Positions 17,285 through 25,955 of a DNA stretch of 64,000 bases are shown here, in pieces; the stretch's first letter is position 1; every line of letters starts with the position of its first letter. Position numbers and translations under genes: made by a program. The notes under the pieces were generated by a model. It saw only the letters and a program-made list of their open reading frames with translations. It was not told where the DNA came from and did no database searches. The DNA is from Marivita sp051859345. GTDB taxonomy: Bacteria; Pseudomonadota; Alphaproteobacteria; Rhodobacterales; Rhodobacteraceae. The stretch spans positions 84,480 through 148,479 of the forward strand of contig NZ_JBHYFV010000007.1 of assembly GCF_051859345.1 (NCBI RefSeq), given 5' to 3'.

Positions 17285-17758
17285 ATGTTGAGACGACATT
17301 TCTTGCAAGGCACAGCCGCATTGTTGGGCTTCACCGGTTCCGCCAGGATGGCCACTGCGGCCGAAGGCACATTCGAAGTGACGCGCACCGAGGCGGAATG
17401 GAAATCCATGCTGAACTCGCAGGAATACCGGGTGATGCGGGAAGAGGGGACAGAGCGGGCCTTTACCTCACCCCTGAATGACGAAAAGCGCGCGGGCATG
17501 TTCCATTGCAAGGGATGCGACCTCGCGCTGTATGCGTCCGAGCACAAATACGATAGCGGCACAGGATGGCCAAGCTTTTGGCAAGCACAGGCCAACGCGA
17601 TCGAGACAAAACCGGACCGGTCCCTGTTTGGAACTCGCACAGAATGCCATTGCCGCCGGTGTGGCAGCCATATGGGCCATATCTTTGACGATGGGCCACA
17701 GCCTACGGGCAAACGCCACTGTATCAACGGTGTCAGCCTGAGCTTCCGCGCGGCATAA
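17285..17758 (+). CDS. msrB: Exported peptide-methionine (R)-S-oxide reductase MsrB
   Basis: 157 residues. Repairs methionine-R-sulfoxide in proteins. Two zinc-binding CxxC motifs are visible (FHCKGCDL and CHCRRCGSHMGH), the substrate-pocket GWPSFW, and the catalytic cysteine in RHCINGVSL. The N-terminus MLRRHFLQGTAALLGF has a twin-arginine-like signal, so it should act in the periplasm, unlike the usual cytosolic MsrB. ATG 17285 lies behind GAGGAGGATCCC. It ends the sigma/anti-sigma/fasciclin run, fitting an oxidative envelope-repair role. Confidence 0.94.
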   Translation: MLRRHFLQGTAALLGFTGSARMATAAEGTFEVTRTEAEWKSMLNSQEYRVMREEGTERAFTSPLNDEKRAGMFHCKGCDLALYASEHKYDSGTGWPSFWQAQANAIETKPDRSLFGTRTECHCRRCGSHMGHIFDDGPQPTGKRHCINGVSLSFRAA

Positions 17759-17762
17759 GCGC

Positions 17763-17806
17763 CGCAGGATTTTCGAAAATCCTGCGTAAACTCTTTGAAG
17801 AGTTTA
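17763..17806. terminator. Twin palindromes between convergent msrB and ubiH
   Basis: Two adjacent near-perfect hairpins: arms CGCAGGATTTTC/GAAAATCCTGCG at 17763-17786, directly followed by TAAACTCTT/AAGAGTTTA at 17787-17806. They occupy the whole gap between two convergent genes and can serve as a bidirectional terminator. A similar pair is present at 24495-24535. Confidence 0.7.
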
Positions 17807-17811
17807 CGCCC

Positions 17812-19008
17812 TCAGTTCCCGCGTGCGCCAAGCCCCAGTTGCATCAGCGTCTTGCGTACCGGTTTTAACGTATAAAGCGCATCCAGCCCCTTAGCGCGGA
17901 TATCCCGCAGCGGTTGCGCGCTGAGCATGGATGTCCGGTTGAGCAGCGTAATGCCCGCGACCCGTGCGCGGATATCCACGATGCGCTTTTGGTGATAGGC
18001 GTCCAGCATCCTGCGGTTGCCGATATCCCCATCCGCCTGACGCGCCAGATCGCGCAGGACGCTGAGATCGGTCAAACTCATGTTGAGACCCTGCGCGCCG
18101 ATAGGTGGCACCACATGCGCCGCTTCGGCGACAAGGGCGATCCGTTCACCGCTAAGCCTGTCCGCATGTTGGCTGATGATTGGCCAGACGGTGCGCCGCG
18201 ACGCCAGTCTGAGCGGGCCGAAAAGATTGCAGGATCGGGTGGTCATGGCCTCTTCGAACGCCTCAGTCTCAAGCGCGGCCAGGGCATCGGCCTTCGGGCC
18301 TTCCTCCATCCAGACAATCGCCGACGACGGGCACCCGTCAAGGTCGGGCAGGGGCACAAAGGTGAACGGTCCCCCGGTGCGATGAATCTCGGTCGATATG
18401 TTCTCATGCGGGATCGGGTGGGTGACTGCAAAGGCCAATGCCTTCTGGCCAAACCGGGTGGTCTGAACGTCGATCCCGGCGGCTTTTCGCATCGGTGAGG
18501 TGCGGCCATCGGCGGCGATCACCAGCTTGCAGCGCAGCTTGCTGCCGTCGCTCAGTCCGACGCGGGCTTCCGCCTCGCGGGTGAACAGCGATGTTGTTCC
18601 GAGGCCGGCGCGGAACGTGACGGTCTCAAGACCCTGCAAATGCGCAAGAAATTCCCGGCGCAACAGCCAGTTTGGCAGGTTCCAGCCAAACGGCAGGTCC
18701 GAGATGTCCGAGGCATTGAAAGCCTTGGTCACGCGCGCGTCCGGAGCGACTCCGCCCGCATCGACAATGCGCATGACCTGAAGCGGCATGGCATGGTCGG
18801 CCAGACGTGCCCAAAGGCCGATATCCTCCAGAAACGCTTGCGCCGGTTGCAGAAACGCCGTGGTGCGCAGATCTGCCCCTTCGGCGTCGCGGTCGGTCAC
18901 GGGCGGCGTCGGATCGAGACACAGAACCGAATACCCTTCAGCGCCAAATGCAGCGGCGGCTGCAAGACCGGCGATGCCGCCTCCTGAAACGATGATGTCA
19001 TAGTCCAT
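17812..19008 (-). CDS. ubiH: UbiH-family FAD-dependent hydroxylase
   Basis: 398-residue flavin monooxygenase of the UbiH/UbiF/COQ6 group, which hydroxylates the ring of ubiquinone precursors. The FAD dinucleotide motif is VSGGGIAGLAAA (about 7-18), the central motif LVIAADGRTSPMR, and the FAD ribityl motif ERIALVAEAAHVVPPIGAQGLNMSLTD (shortened: GAQGLNMSL). The usual GD of this last motif reads VAEAAH, a mild deviation. Which ring position it hydroxylates cannot be told from the sequence. Confidence 0.88.
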   Translation of the reverse strand: MDYDIIVSGGGIAGLAAAAAFGAEGYSVLCLDPTPPVTDRDAEGADLRTTAFLQPAQAFLEDIGLWARLADHAMPLQVMRIVDAGGVAPDARVTKAFNASDISDLPFGWNLPNWLLRREFLAHLQGLETVTFRAGLGTTSLFTREAEARVGLSDGSKLRCKLVIAADGRTSPMRKAAGIDVQTTRFGQKALAFAVTHPIPHENISTEIHRTGGPFTFVPLPDLDGCPSSAIVWMEEGPKADALAALETEAFEEAMTTRSCNLFGPLRLASRRTVWPIISQHADRLSGERIALVAEAAHVVPPIGAQGLNMSLTDLSVLRDLARQADGDIGNRRMLDAYHQKRIVDIRARVAGITLLNRTSMLSAQPLRDIRAKGLDALYTLKPVRKTLMQLGLGARGN

Positions 19009-19086
19009 GGCGTGACCCTTCGGGCAGTTTCCTGATCGGGTTCTAGCCCGGCTTATCGCAAAGCGCGATGCGTCAGGGCGCCCGCG

Positions 19087-19332
19087 TTACTTACCAACCG
19101 TAATCAGGATCAGCGTCACCATCACAACCGGGACCATCGCGAGGGCCGTCATGCTCAGAGCCACGATGCCCCACTTCATCACCGCAAGCACGACAAGTGT
19201 CAGCAGGGCGACCAGAAGATAATAAATCGTGTCGGATGATCCTTCTTTCAGATCGCGCGCGATCCAACCGAAAACGGGAACGGAATAAAACGCGCTGCGA
19301 CGGCGCGACTGCATTGGCTCGGAAACAGACAT
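19087..19332 (-). CDS. Small two-helix membrane protein
   Basis: 81 residues from ATG 19332, which follows AAAGAGGAATCC. A soluble N-terminus with the segment YSVPVFGWIARDLKEG is followed by two hydrophobic helices (about 34-55 and 58-78). No family recognised beyond a small hypothetical membrane protein. It lies between ubiH and a HAD nucleotidase on the same strand. Confidence 0.7.
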   Translation of the reverse strand: MSVSEPMQSRRRSAFYSVPVFGWIARDLKEGSSDTIYYLLVALLTLVVLAVMKWGIVALSMTALAMVPVVMVTLILITVGK

Positions 19333-19419
19333 GTAGGATTCCTCTTTTACCTCTATCGGAGATAGGTGCGCTGTGCCGGACAAAAACTGCCAAATTGCCG
19401 CAATGCGGCGATTATGCGG

Positions 19420-20064
19420 TCAGGTCAGTCGCGCAAGGAATTCCGTCAGTTCGGATGTATGGTGATGAATGTGATCGGCCTTGATCGCATCCGGGGCGAC
19501 ATGGACGGTGCGCATCCCCATCGCATGCGGCGCGGCAAGGTTGCGGGGGTCGTCTTCGAACATTGCCGCGCTTTTTGTGTCGATACCATCGCGGCCGAAG
19601 ACCTTTTCGAAGGCACTGCGTTCGGGTTTCGGGTGAAAGTCGGCATGTTCCACGCCGTAGACCGCGTCGAAGATATCGTCCAACCCGCGCGCCCTGAGCA
19701 CGTTGCGCGCGTAGGGGGCCGATCCGTTTGTGTAAACGATCTTGCGTCCAGGCAAGTCCTTGATCAGGGACGCAAGATAGGGGTCTTCGGACAGAACGGT
19801 GAAATCAATGTCATGCACGTCATGCAGATAGGGTGACGGGTCCACATCATGTTCGCGCATCAGGCCAGCCAGCGTAGTGCCGTAGGTTTTCCAATAGTCG
19901 AGCCGCAGTTCATTCGCCCGGTGTCGGTCGACCCCGATCGCGTCCATGACAAACTGGGTCATGCGCACCTCGATCTGGTCAAACAGACGCACCGCAGGTG
20001 AATAAAGCGTGTTGTCGAGGTCAAAGACCCAGTGGCGCACATGTGTGAAAGCTGACTTTACCAT
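19420..20064 (-). CDS. HAD-superfamily pyrimidine 5'-nucleotidase
   Basis: 214 residues of the SDT1-like HAD group that dephosphorylates pyrimidine nucleotides. Motif I is VFDLDNTLY (about 13-21), motif II the TNG of IVYTNGSAPY, motif III the lysine of HPKPERSAF and motif IV MFEDDPRNL. ATG 20064 begins the family N-terminus; upstream codons are not conserved-looking. The true substrate could be another small phosphoester. Confidence 0.88.
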   Translation of the reverse strand: MVKSAFTHVRHWVFDLDNTLYSPAVRLFDQIEVRMTQFVMDAIGVDRHRANELRLDYWKTYGTTLAGLMREHDVDPSPYLHDVHDIDFTVLSEDPYLASLIKDLPGRKIVYTNGSAPYARNVLRARGLDDIFDAVYGVEHADFHPKPERSAFEKVFGRDGIDTKSAAMFEDDPRNLAAPHAMGMRTVHVAPDAIKADHIHHHTSELTEFLARLT

Positions 20065-20167
20065 AGGATGCAATCTACGCGCGCCGTAAGGGCGCGGCAA
20101 TGGCTCAACTTGCGTCTTTCGCCGTCCCGGCGCTATCGTGCGGAAAGTTGAACAAGGATCACGCGGT

Positions 20168-20818
20168 ATGAAAGATGTGAAGCCCCCTCAGAAGGACGCG
20201 TACGCCTCGATCCTGGAGGCGATTGATGTCGGCGTCTACCGGCCCGGCGACCGACTGGTTGAAAGCGATCTGGCGGAACGGTTCGGGATGTCCCGCACTC
20301 CCATCCGCGAAGCGTTGCAGCGGCTTGAAACGCAGTCTCTTCTGACGCGGGACGGGCGTTCCCTGATTGTGGCGTCACTGGATCACAACCAGATGGCCGA
20401 GCTGTATGTGGTCCGCACCGAACTTGAAGGCTTGGCGGCGCGATTGGCCGCGCGGCATGCCACCGAGGAAGAGGTGCAGGTTCTCAGAGGCATGGTCGAG
20501 GATGACCGGGCGTTGCTGGAGGATCCTTCGGCCCTTGCGCGGGCCAACCGGCGGTTTCACAAGCAGATCCACCTTGCGTCTCACAACCGGTTCCTTGTGC
20601 AGCAGTTGGACCTTGTCCACCGCTCCATGGCGCTCATGGCGACAACATCTCTCGCGGCGCAGGGCCGCGGAGAGATCGCACTTGCCGAACATCAGGCGAT
20701 TGTCGATGCGATCACCCAGCGTGACGAAGACGCCGCCTACAAGGCGCTGCGCGATCATATCTCGGTGGCCTTCGTCACCCGGCTCAAGCTTGATTCAATG
20801 TCCAAGGAAGCGGTGTAG
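20168..20818 (+). CDS. GntR-family (FadR/FCD type) transcriptional regulator
   Basis: 216 residues: winged HTH at about 10-75 (VYRPGDRLVESDLAERFGMSRTPIREALQRL) and an all-helical FCD ligand domain with the metal-binding pattern in RTELEG, RRFHKQIHLASHNRF and EHQAIVDAI. ATG 20168 has AAGGATC upstream. Its stop codon directly abuts that of the convergent glycosyltransferase gene. Ligand and targets are unknown; no metabolic gene is next to it. Confidence 0.92.
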   Translation: MKDVKPPQKDAYASILEAIDVGVYRPGDRLVESDLAERFGMSRTPIREALQRLETQSLLTRDGRSLIVASLDHNQMAELYVVRTELEGLAARLAARHATEEEVQVLRGMVEDDRALLEDPSALARANRRFHKQIHLASHNRFLVQQLDLVHRSMALMATTSLAAQGRGEIALAEHQAIVDAITQRDEDAAYKALRDHISVAFVTRLKLDSMSKEAV

Positions 20819-22609
20819 TCAGCGGCGGGTGACATGAATGTCGCCACCGATGACATCAGGCTCTGACAGGCCGTGCTGGGTCTTGTCCCAATAGAACGGT
20901 TTGAAGATCAGTTCGGACCACGCCTTGTAGACGGCAAAGACCCCCATCGGAAAATAGAAGAACATCATCGGCACCCATTGCATGAGTTTTTCATGCTGCG
21001 TGCGCCCGACCGCGACGAACCCGATGAGCAGGGAAATCAGTTCGGTCAAAAGAAAAAGGGCCAGCAGGCCCTTTGTCCACTCGGCTGGAAAGACGTCCAG
21101 AAAGGGTGTCGAAAGTCCGAAACAGACCAACCAGAATGACCACAGTGCCGGAGCGAGGGTGAATTGCAGGATGGTCGTCAGAAAGAAGAACTGAAACCCG
21201 AGGAACTTGCGCGGGCCCAGATCGCGCAACAATCGCAAGGGCCGTCGCATATGCACGAGATAGGTGATGATATACCCCTTGAGCCAGCGTGACCGCTGCT
21301 TGATCCACGGCACAATCCGGTTGTTGGCCTCTTCGCGGGTGACGGTGGGAATGAGGATCGTGCGGTATCCAAACCGGCCAAGACGCACACCCAGATCGGC
21401 GTCTTCGGTGACGTTATGCGCGTCCCAACCGCCGACATGGGTCAAGGCCGCCCGTTTGAGGTAAACCGTTGTGCCCCCCAAAGGGATCGGAAATCCAAGC
21501 CGTGCCGCACCCGCCAGCACGATCCGGAACCATGTGGCGTATTCGATGGTGAAACAGCGCGAGATCCAGTTCGATCTGGTGTTGTAGAAATCAAGGATCC
21601 CCTGCACGCAGGCAACCTCGACCGGAGCCATGTGAAACGCCTCGACCACACGTTCGATCTGATCCGTGGCGGGCGCGTCTTCGGCATCCAGAATGCCGAT
21701 AATGTCGCCGCGCGTATGCCCCAACGCAAAGTTCAGCGCGCGGGGTTTCGTTTTCAGATGGCCTTCGGGCACGCGCACGACCCGCATCCATCCGGGAAGC
21801 GATATTGCCTCGATCATTTGCCGGGTCGTCGTGTCACCGGCCTCGAGCACAAGGATCACGTCAAGGAGGGACTTCGGATAGGTCAGTCGAGACAGCCGTT
21901 GAACAAGCTCATGGGCAATCGCGGCCTCGTTGAAAAGAGGGACCATCAGGCTGACCACAGGTTTCTCGGCCAGTGGAACATGCACCGGCTTTTCAGGGGG
22001 TTTCTTGTAGCCAGCGAAGAAGACCGCGATCTTGAACAGTTGGCAGGCCAGAAGATTGGTCACGGCAACAGCTGTGATCCCGGCAAAGAACGTGTTCGGA
22101 AAGTAAAAGATCAGCGCCAGGCTGACCCCGAAGAACAGCGATGCGGCGATCCCGCGGGTCACGGTCAGCTTGTTGATGTCACGACAGCTGTAATCATCCT
22201 CGACCTGCATTTCGGCGCGGGCGGCCAGGTAATCGCCGTGTCGTTCCGAGATGACGTGCAGGATGTCGTCTTCGGCCACGTCCGCAAAAAGCACTGGTCC
22301 GATGTCATGTTCAAGCATGTCGCGCAGTTGCGATCTGTCCCGGCCGGGCGTCGCCCCGATCAGGATCGCTTCGCCCAGAGTGCCCCAGGGAAGGACACGG
22401 TGCTCAAGACAGAATTCGGGGGTCAGAAGGTGATCCAGCGCAGGGTCGGGTGGATTTGTCGCCGGATCCAGCCTTCGCCGACTTGCGGCAAGGCTGCGGG
22501 CATTTCGCAGAACTGCTGCGGTCAGATCATCCGGCCCAGCGGGGTGCATCCGTCGAGAGGGCGCCAGCACAAACGGCGTTTGGGCCGTGATGGGTGTCTT
22601 CAGTGCCAT
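20819..22609 (-). CDS. Membrane GT2 glycosyltransferase with GspE_N-like N-terminal domain
   Basis: 596 residues. An N-terminal soluble part (about 30-145) resembles the GspE/MshEN domain that in other proteins binds c-di-GMP. Two transmembrane helices follow, then a cellulose-synthase-like GT2 domain with substrate aspartates in LEAGD and DAEDAPATD, the TEDADLG base motif, and QRSRWLKG. Further transmembrane helices close the protein. It should polymerise and export a polysaccharide across the inner membrane; the product is unknown. A consensus CtrA box lies 44 bp upstream of ATG 22609. Confidence 0.9.
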   Translation of the reverse strand: MALKTPITAQTPFVLAPSRRMHPAGPDDLTAAVLRNARSLAASRRRLDPATNPPDPALDHLLTPEFCLEHRVLPWGTLGEAILIGATPGRDRSQLRDMLEHDIGPVLFADVAEDDILHVISERHGDYLAARAEMQVEDDYSCRDINKLTVTRGIAASLFFGVSLALIFYFPNTFFAGITAVAVTNLLACQLFKIAVFFAGYKKPPEKPVHVPLAEKPVVSLMVPLFNEAAIAHELVQRLSRLTYPKSLLDVILVLEAGDTTTRQMIEAISLPGWMRVVRVPEGHLKTKPRALNFALGHTRGDIIGILDAEDAPATDQIERVVEAFHMAPVEVACVQGILDFYNTRSNWISRCFTIEYATWFRIVLAGAARLGFPIPLGGTTVYLKRAALTHVGGWDAHNVTEDADLGVRLGRFGYRTILIPTVTREEANNRIVPWIKQRSRWLKGYIITYLVHMRRPLRLLRDLGPRKFLGFQFFFLTTILQFTLAPALWSFWLVCFGLSTPFLDVFPAEWTKGLLALFLLTELISLLIGFVAVGRTQHEKLMQWVPMMFFYFPMGVFAVYKAWSELIFKPFYWDKTQHGLSEPDVIGGDIHVTRR

Positions 22610-22652
22610 GTCATCCCCGGTGTTCTTTCAGGGATGAGCTAATCCTTAAACG

Positions 22653-22668
22653 GTTAATCGGGCGTTAA
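22653..22668 (-). promoter_or_regulatory. Candidate CtrA-binding site
   Basis: On the minus strand the sequence TTAACGCCCGATTAAC matches the CtrA consensus TTAA-N7-TTAAC at all nine fixed bases. It ends 44 bp upstream of the GT2 glycosyltransferase start. It is the only full match found by eye in the window. Confidence 0.6.
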
Positions 22669-22674
22669 TGCGCG

Positions 22675-23844
22675 TCAGACCTTTTCGGCTTTTGCCTTTC
22701 CCATCGACTCTGCGAACCGTTCGAACAGGTAATAGCTGTCCTGCGGACCGGGGCTTGCCTCTGGGTGTTGCTGGACCGAGAACACCGGGCGGTCCGCCAT
22801 CCGGATTCCGCAGTTCGATCCGTCAAACAGGGACAGATGCGTTTCCAGAACGCCGGTTGGCAATGTCTGGCTGTCAACGGCGAAACCGTGGTTCATCGAG
22901 GTGATCTCGACCTTGCCGGTCTCGGTGTCCTTGACCGGATGATTGGCCCCATGATGCCCGTGGTTCATCTTGACCGTCTTGGCCCCCAACGCCAGCGCGA
23001 GCATCTGGTGGCCCAGGCAGATTCCGAACATCGGCAACTCCGTGGTGTTCAGAATGGTCTGGATCATCGGCACCGCGTATTTGCCGGTCGCCGCCGGATC
23101 GCCCGGACCGTTGGACAGGAACACACCATCGGGATTGTGGGCCAACACCTCTTCGGCTGTTGCCGTTGCGGGCAGCACAGTCACGTCACACCCTGCGCTG
23201 GCAAGGCAACGCAGAATGTTGCGCTTTGCCCCATAGTCGATGGCGACGACCTTGTGCTTGGCGTTGGTCTGGGGCGTGTAGCCATCGGGCCAGGCCCACC
23301 GCATCTCGTTCCAGCGATAGGATTGCGCGCAGGTCACATCCTTTGCCAGGTCCACCCCTTCGAGCCCTGGAAAGGCACGAGCCTTTTCAACCAGCGCGCC
23401 GAGGTCGAAATTGCCGTCCGGATTGTGCTCAAGCGCGACATGTGGTGCGCCCAGTTGCCGGATGGCGCGGGTGAGGCGGCGCGTGTCGATGCCGCCGATG
23501 GCGATGCGCCCGCGCGCGGTCAGCCAGTCGCTCAGCTCCTGCACCGCGCGCCAGTTCGAACTGTGGGTCGGCATCCATTTGACAACCATGCCGTCCGCCA
23601 CCGGATCGCCGGTTTCATCGTCATCGGGGTTCACACCGACATTGCCGATATGAGGGAAGGTAAAGGTCACGATCTGACCCGCATAAGACGGGTCGGTCAT
23701 GATCTCCTGATAGCCGGTCATCGCGGTGTTGAAGCACAGTTCGGCCACCGATGTCCCGGTTGCGCCAAAGCCCTCACCATAGAAAACCGTGCCATCCGCA
23801 AGCGCGAGGCACGCGGTCGGTTTGTCATTGGAAAACTGGGACAT
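22675..23844 (-). CDS. carA: Carbamoyl-phosphate synthase small subunit CarA
   Basis: Glutaminase subunit supplying ammonia to CarB for arginine and pyrimidine synthesis. 389 residues. The class I amidotransferase domain has the nucleophile motif GICLGHQ and the His-Glu pair in QQHPEASPGP. The N-terminal CarA domain has the characteristic GEGFGATG and NTAMTGYQEI. ATG 23844 is chosen over the ORF extension because the family starts here. carB is not in the window. Confidence 0.97.
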   Translation of the reverse strand: MSQFSNDKPTACLALADGTVFYGEGFGATGTSVAELCFNTAMTGYQEIMTDPSYAGQIVTFTFPHIGNVGVNPDDDETGDPVADGMVVKWMPTHSSNWRAVQELSDWLTARGRIAIGGIDTRRLTRAIRQLGAPHVALEHNPDGNFDLGALVEKARAFPGLEGVDLAKDVTCAQSYRWNEMRWAWPDGYTPQTNAKHKVVAIDYGAKRNILRCLASAGCDVTVLPATATAEEVLAHNPDGVFLSNGPGDPAATGKYAVPMIQTILNTTELPMFGICLGHQMLALALGAKTVKMNHGHHGANHPVKDTETGKVEITSMNHGFAVDSQTLPTGVLETHLSLFDGSNCGIRMADRPVFSVQQHPEASPGPQDSYYLFERFAESMGKAKAEKV

Positions 23845-23876
23845 GGCGCGACTCCGCAAGGGGTAAAATCGTCCGG

Positions 23877-23905
23877 AACCTACGGCTGCGCTGCCTTGCG
23901 GTCAA
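23877..23905 (-). promoter_or_regulatory. Putative sigma-70 promoter of carA
   Basis: Minus-strand TTGACC, a 17-bp spacer and TAGGTT lie 33 to 61 bp upstream of the carA start codon. The -35 and the spacer are good and the -10 is moderate. Confidence 0.5.
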
Positions 23906-24024
23906 GGGAGGTAAGAAAATGTGATATCTTTAGAATTCAAGGGGTTAGGTAAAATCTTGGGTGCTTGCGTCTGAGGGTGTCCTCGCTTAATGTGCCCGCT
24001 CGTTCAACCATGGGATGGAAATTC

Positions 24025-24489
24025 ATGGACCTTCGCACCCGGATCAACACGTCTATCAAACAGGCGATGCGCGACAAGGACAGTGCACGGCTCTCGACCC
24101 TTCGACTTATCAATGCAGCGATCAAGGATCGCGACATCGCTGCGCGCGGCGATGGCAATGAGGACGGTGTCGGAGATGAAGAAGTTCTTGGTATCCTTGG
24201 TAAAATGGTGAAACAGCGCAAGGATACCGCCAAGACCTATGAAGAGGCGGGGCGGCTTGATCTGTCCGAGCGTGAATTGTCCGAGATTGGCGTGATCGAG
24301 GAATTCCTGCCACGCAAATTGTCGGATGACGAGGTTGCGGGCGCTGTCGATGCGGCAGTGGTCGAGACAGGAGCCTCCTCGATCCGCGATATGGGGCGGG
24401 TCATGGGGGCGCTCAAGGCCAAGTATAATGGCCAGATGGATTTCGGTGCGGTTGGTCCGATGGTGAAGGATCGTTTGTCCAACGTGTAA
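24025..24489 (+). CDS. YqeY/GatB-like protein
   Basis: 154 residues of the YqeY family, related to the tail domain of GatB and thought to interact with tRNA. Typical features are TLRLINAAIKDRDIAAR, the helical EEVLGILGKMVKQRKDTAKTYEEAGR (here KMVKQRKDTAKTYEEAGR) and the C-terminal DMGRVMGALKAKYNGQMD. ATG 24025 is the family start. It diverges from carA, an arrangement frequent in Rhodobacteraceae. Confidence 0.92.
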   Translation: MDLRTRINTSIKQAMRDKDSARLSTLRLINAAIKDRDIAARGDGNEDGVGDEEVLGILGKMVKQRKDTAKTYEEAGRLDLSERELSEIGVIEEFLPRKLSDDEVAGAVDAAVVETGASSIRDMGRVMGALKAKYNGQMDFGAVGPMVKDRLSNV

Positions 24490-24494
24490 GGGGT

Positions 24495-24535
24495 GATTTT
24501 CCATTGATGGAAAATCGGCGATGCGTCGACGCATC
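24495..24535. terminator. Twin palindromes at a convergent junction
   Basis: A stem with arms GATTTTCCAT/ATGGAAAATC (24495-24516) is followed after three bases by the perfect palindrome GATGCGTCGACGCATC (24520-24535). They sit between yqeY and a convergent gene. Layout and the ATTTTC/GAAAAT core match the pair at 17763-17806. Confidence 0.7.
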
Positions 24536-24548
24536 GTCAGCGGTTCGT

Positions 24549-25445
24549 TCAAATTGGAAAATCGCGTCTGATGTCGTCCAGCGTGGCGGCATCGCTGATC
24601 TTGTAGGACTGCACAAAGCGCGTCTTGTAGCCGACACGCCCTCTGCGCGCCCCAAAGTTTTCGCCGTGGTTGAGCATGTACAGCACGGACGGGCGCGACA
24701 ACCGCTTCAGGGGCTGACCGGCCAGCTTTGCCAAATAGGGAAACATCCTGTGCTCGTGCTGGGTCATCTCTGCCAGAAACGCAGTGGAGTCGGTTTCTGA
24801 CGGATCGTGATACACCGCCGCGCAGCTTCCACACAGCTTCCAGAACGGTTTGCGCAATGGTGTGACAAGGTTGGGTTGATCCGCCAGGGCAATGTCGCCC
24901 GTCGCCACATCCATGACCAGACCGGACTGCACAAGATATCCACCGGTCTCCTGTCGGGTGAGCATGTCCTGAACGGTGCCCTGCCGCAAAAGATCATCCG
25001 CATCAAAGGACATCACATAGCCCGGTGCCGGTGTCAGTCGGGGTAGGGCCGCGTTCAGCACACCGAGCTTGCGCCATTTGTCGTTGCCATGCGTCGGATC
25101 GTCAAAGGGGACATAGGTGATGCGGGGGTCGTCCGGCAGGTCCGGTTCCGTCTGGCAGCAAATCGCGGCGATCCAGTTCGGATTGTCCTGTGCCAGGAAG
25201 CTTTGCAGCGTGGTCCTTAGCCGGTCCGTGACGGAGGGCCAATCACCGACGTGATGGGGACCGACCAGAGGGATCAGAAAGGTCACCTGTTCTGCGGTTC
25301 TGGGCGCGAGATTGGCCGCCCTGAGTGCAAGGGCGGCGCGTTCGGATGCGACCATATCCGCCGTGGGGGTGGTCTGTCCCAGGACAGTTGCGCGCAACAG
25401 GTGGCGCGCGCGGGCGAGTTTCGGGACGGCGGGAACCTGTGCCAT
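24549..25445 (-). CDS. Glycosyltransferase-like (GT-A/GT2 type) protein
   Basis: 298 residues. A GT-A-like core is suggested by the strand QVTFLIPLVG, LQSFLAQDNPNWIAAICCQ, KLGVLNAALPRL and the DxD-like MSFDADDLL (about 143-151). No membrane helix or signal. Sugar donor and acceptor are unknown. It is 12 bp downstream of the DUF2244 gene on the same strand. Confidence 0.7.
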   Translation of the reverse strand: MAQVPAVPKLARARHLLRATVLGQTTPTADMVASERAALALRAANLAPRTAEQVTFLIPLVGPHHVGDWPSVTDRLRTTLQSFLAQDNPNWIAAICCQTEPDLPDDPRITYVPFDDPTHGNDKWRKLGVLNAALPRLTPAPGYVMSFDADDLLRQGTVQDMLTRQETGGYLVQSGLVMDVATGDIALADQPNLVTPLRKPFWKLCGSCAAVYHDPSETDSTAFLAEMTQHEHRMFPYLAKLAGQPLKRLSRPSVLYMLNHGENFGARRGRVGYKTRFVQSYKISDAATLDDIRRDFPI

Positions 25446-25456
25446 GGAGCCTCGGG

Positions 25457-25948
25457 TCAGGGGGTGGCGATGCGCCGAACCTTTTCACTCAGCTCTGCGT
25501 ATAGCTCTTTGCGTTCGTCTTCGCTCAGAAACGCGCCGATCTCAACCTCTCGTCCAGCGCCGGACAGGGTGACGTAATGGGGAACGGGGCCGCCTTTCTG
25601 GTGCATGTTGACCTGCGTCCAGTACGGGTTGCAATGCCATTCCTGCGGTGCGCCCTTGCGGCTCTGGCGTGTCAGGTGCAGATCGTCCGACGTCAGCGTC
25701 AGGATTTCCATGATCTGAAGATCCCGCTCGTTGCGCCGCAACGCATACCACATGGCCCCCAGCGCCAGCAGCATGAAGGGCAGGATGCCCCACAGCAGCA
25801 CCGTGCCGATCAACCCATAAAGCGGAATTGTAGACAGGGCGAAAATGCCGAGGATTGTTGCCGCGAACCCATGCGCGGGCAGCGATTGATGCGGCCAGAG
25901 CCGCAGTTCCAAAGTGGTCTGGGACTCGTCTGTCCATGTATAGGGCAT
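25457..25948 (-). CDS. DUF2244 membrane protein
   Basis: 163 residues with two transmembrane helices (about 30-48 and 52-70) and a cytosolic C-terminal domain containing EWHCNPYWTQV, the family hallmark of DUF2244. Function unknown. These proteins commonly sit near cytochrome oxidase genes in Alphaproteobacteria, and here ctaD is 650 bp upstream with ccdAB in between. Confidence 0.85.
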   Translation of the reverse strand: MPYTWTDESQTTLELRLWPHQSLPAHGFAATILGIFALSTIPLYGLIGTVLLWGILPFMLLALGAMWYALRRNERDLQIMEILTLTSDDLHLTRQSRKGAPQEWHCNPYWTQVNMHQKGGPVPHYVTLSGAGREVEIGAFLSEDERKELYAELSEKVRRIATP

Positions 25949-25955
25949 GGTTGGG

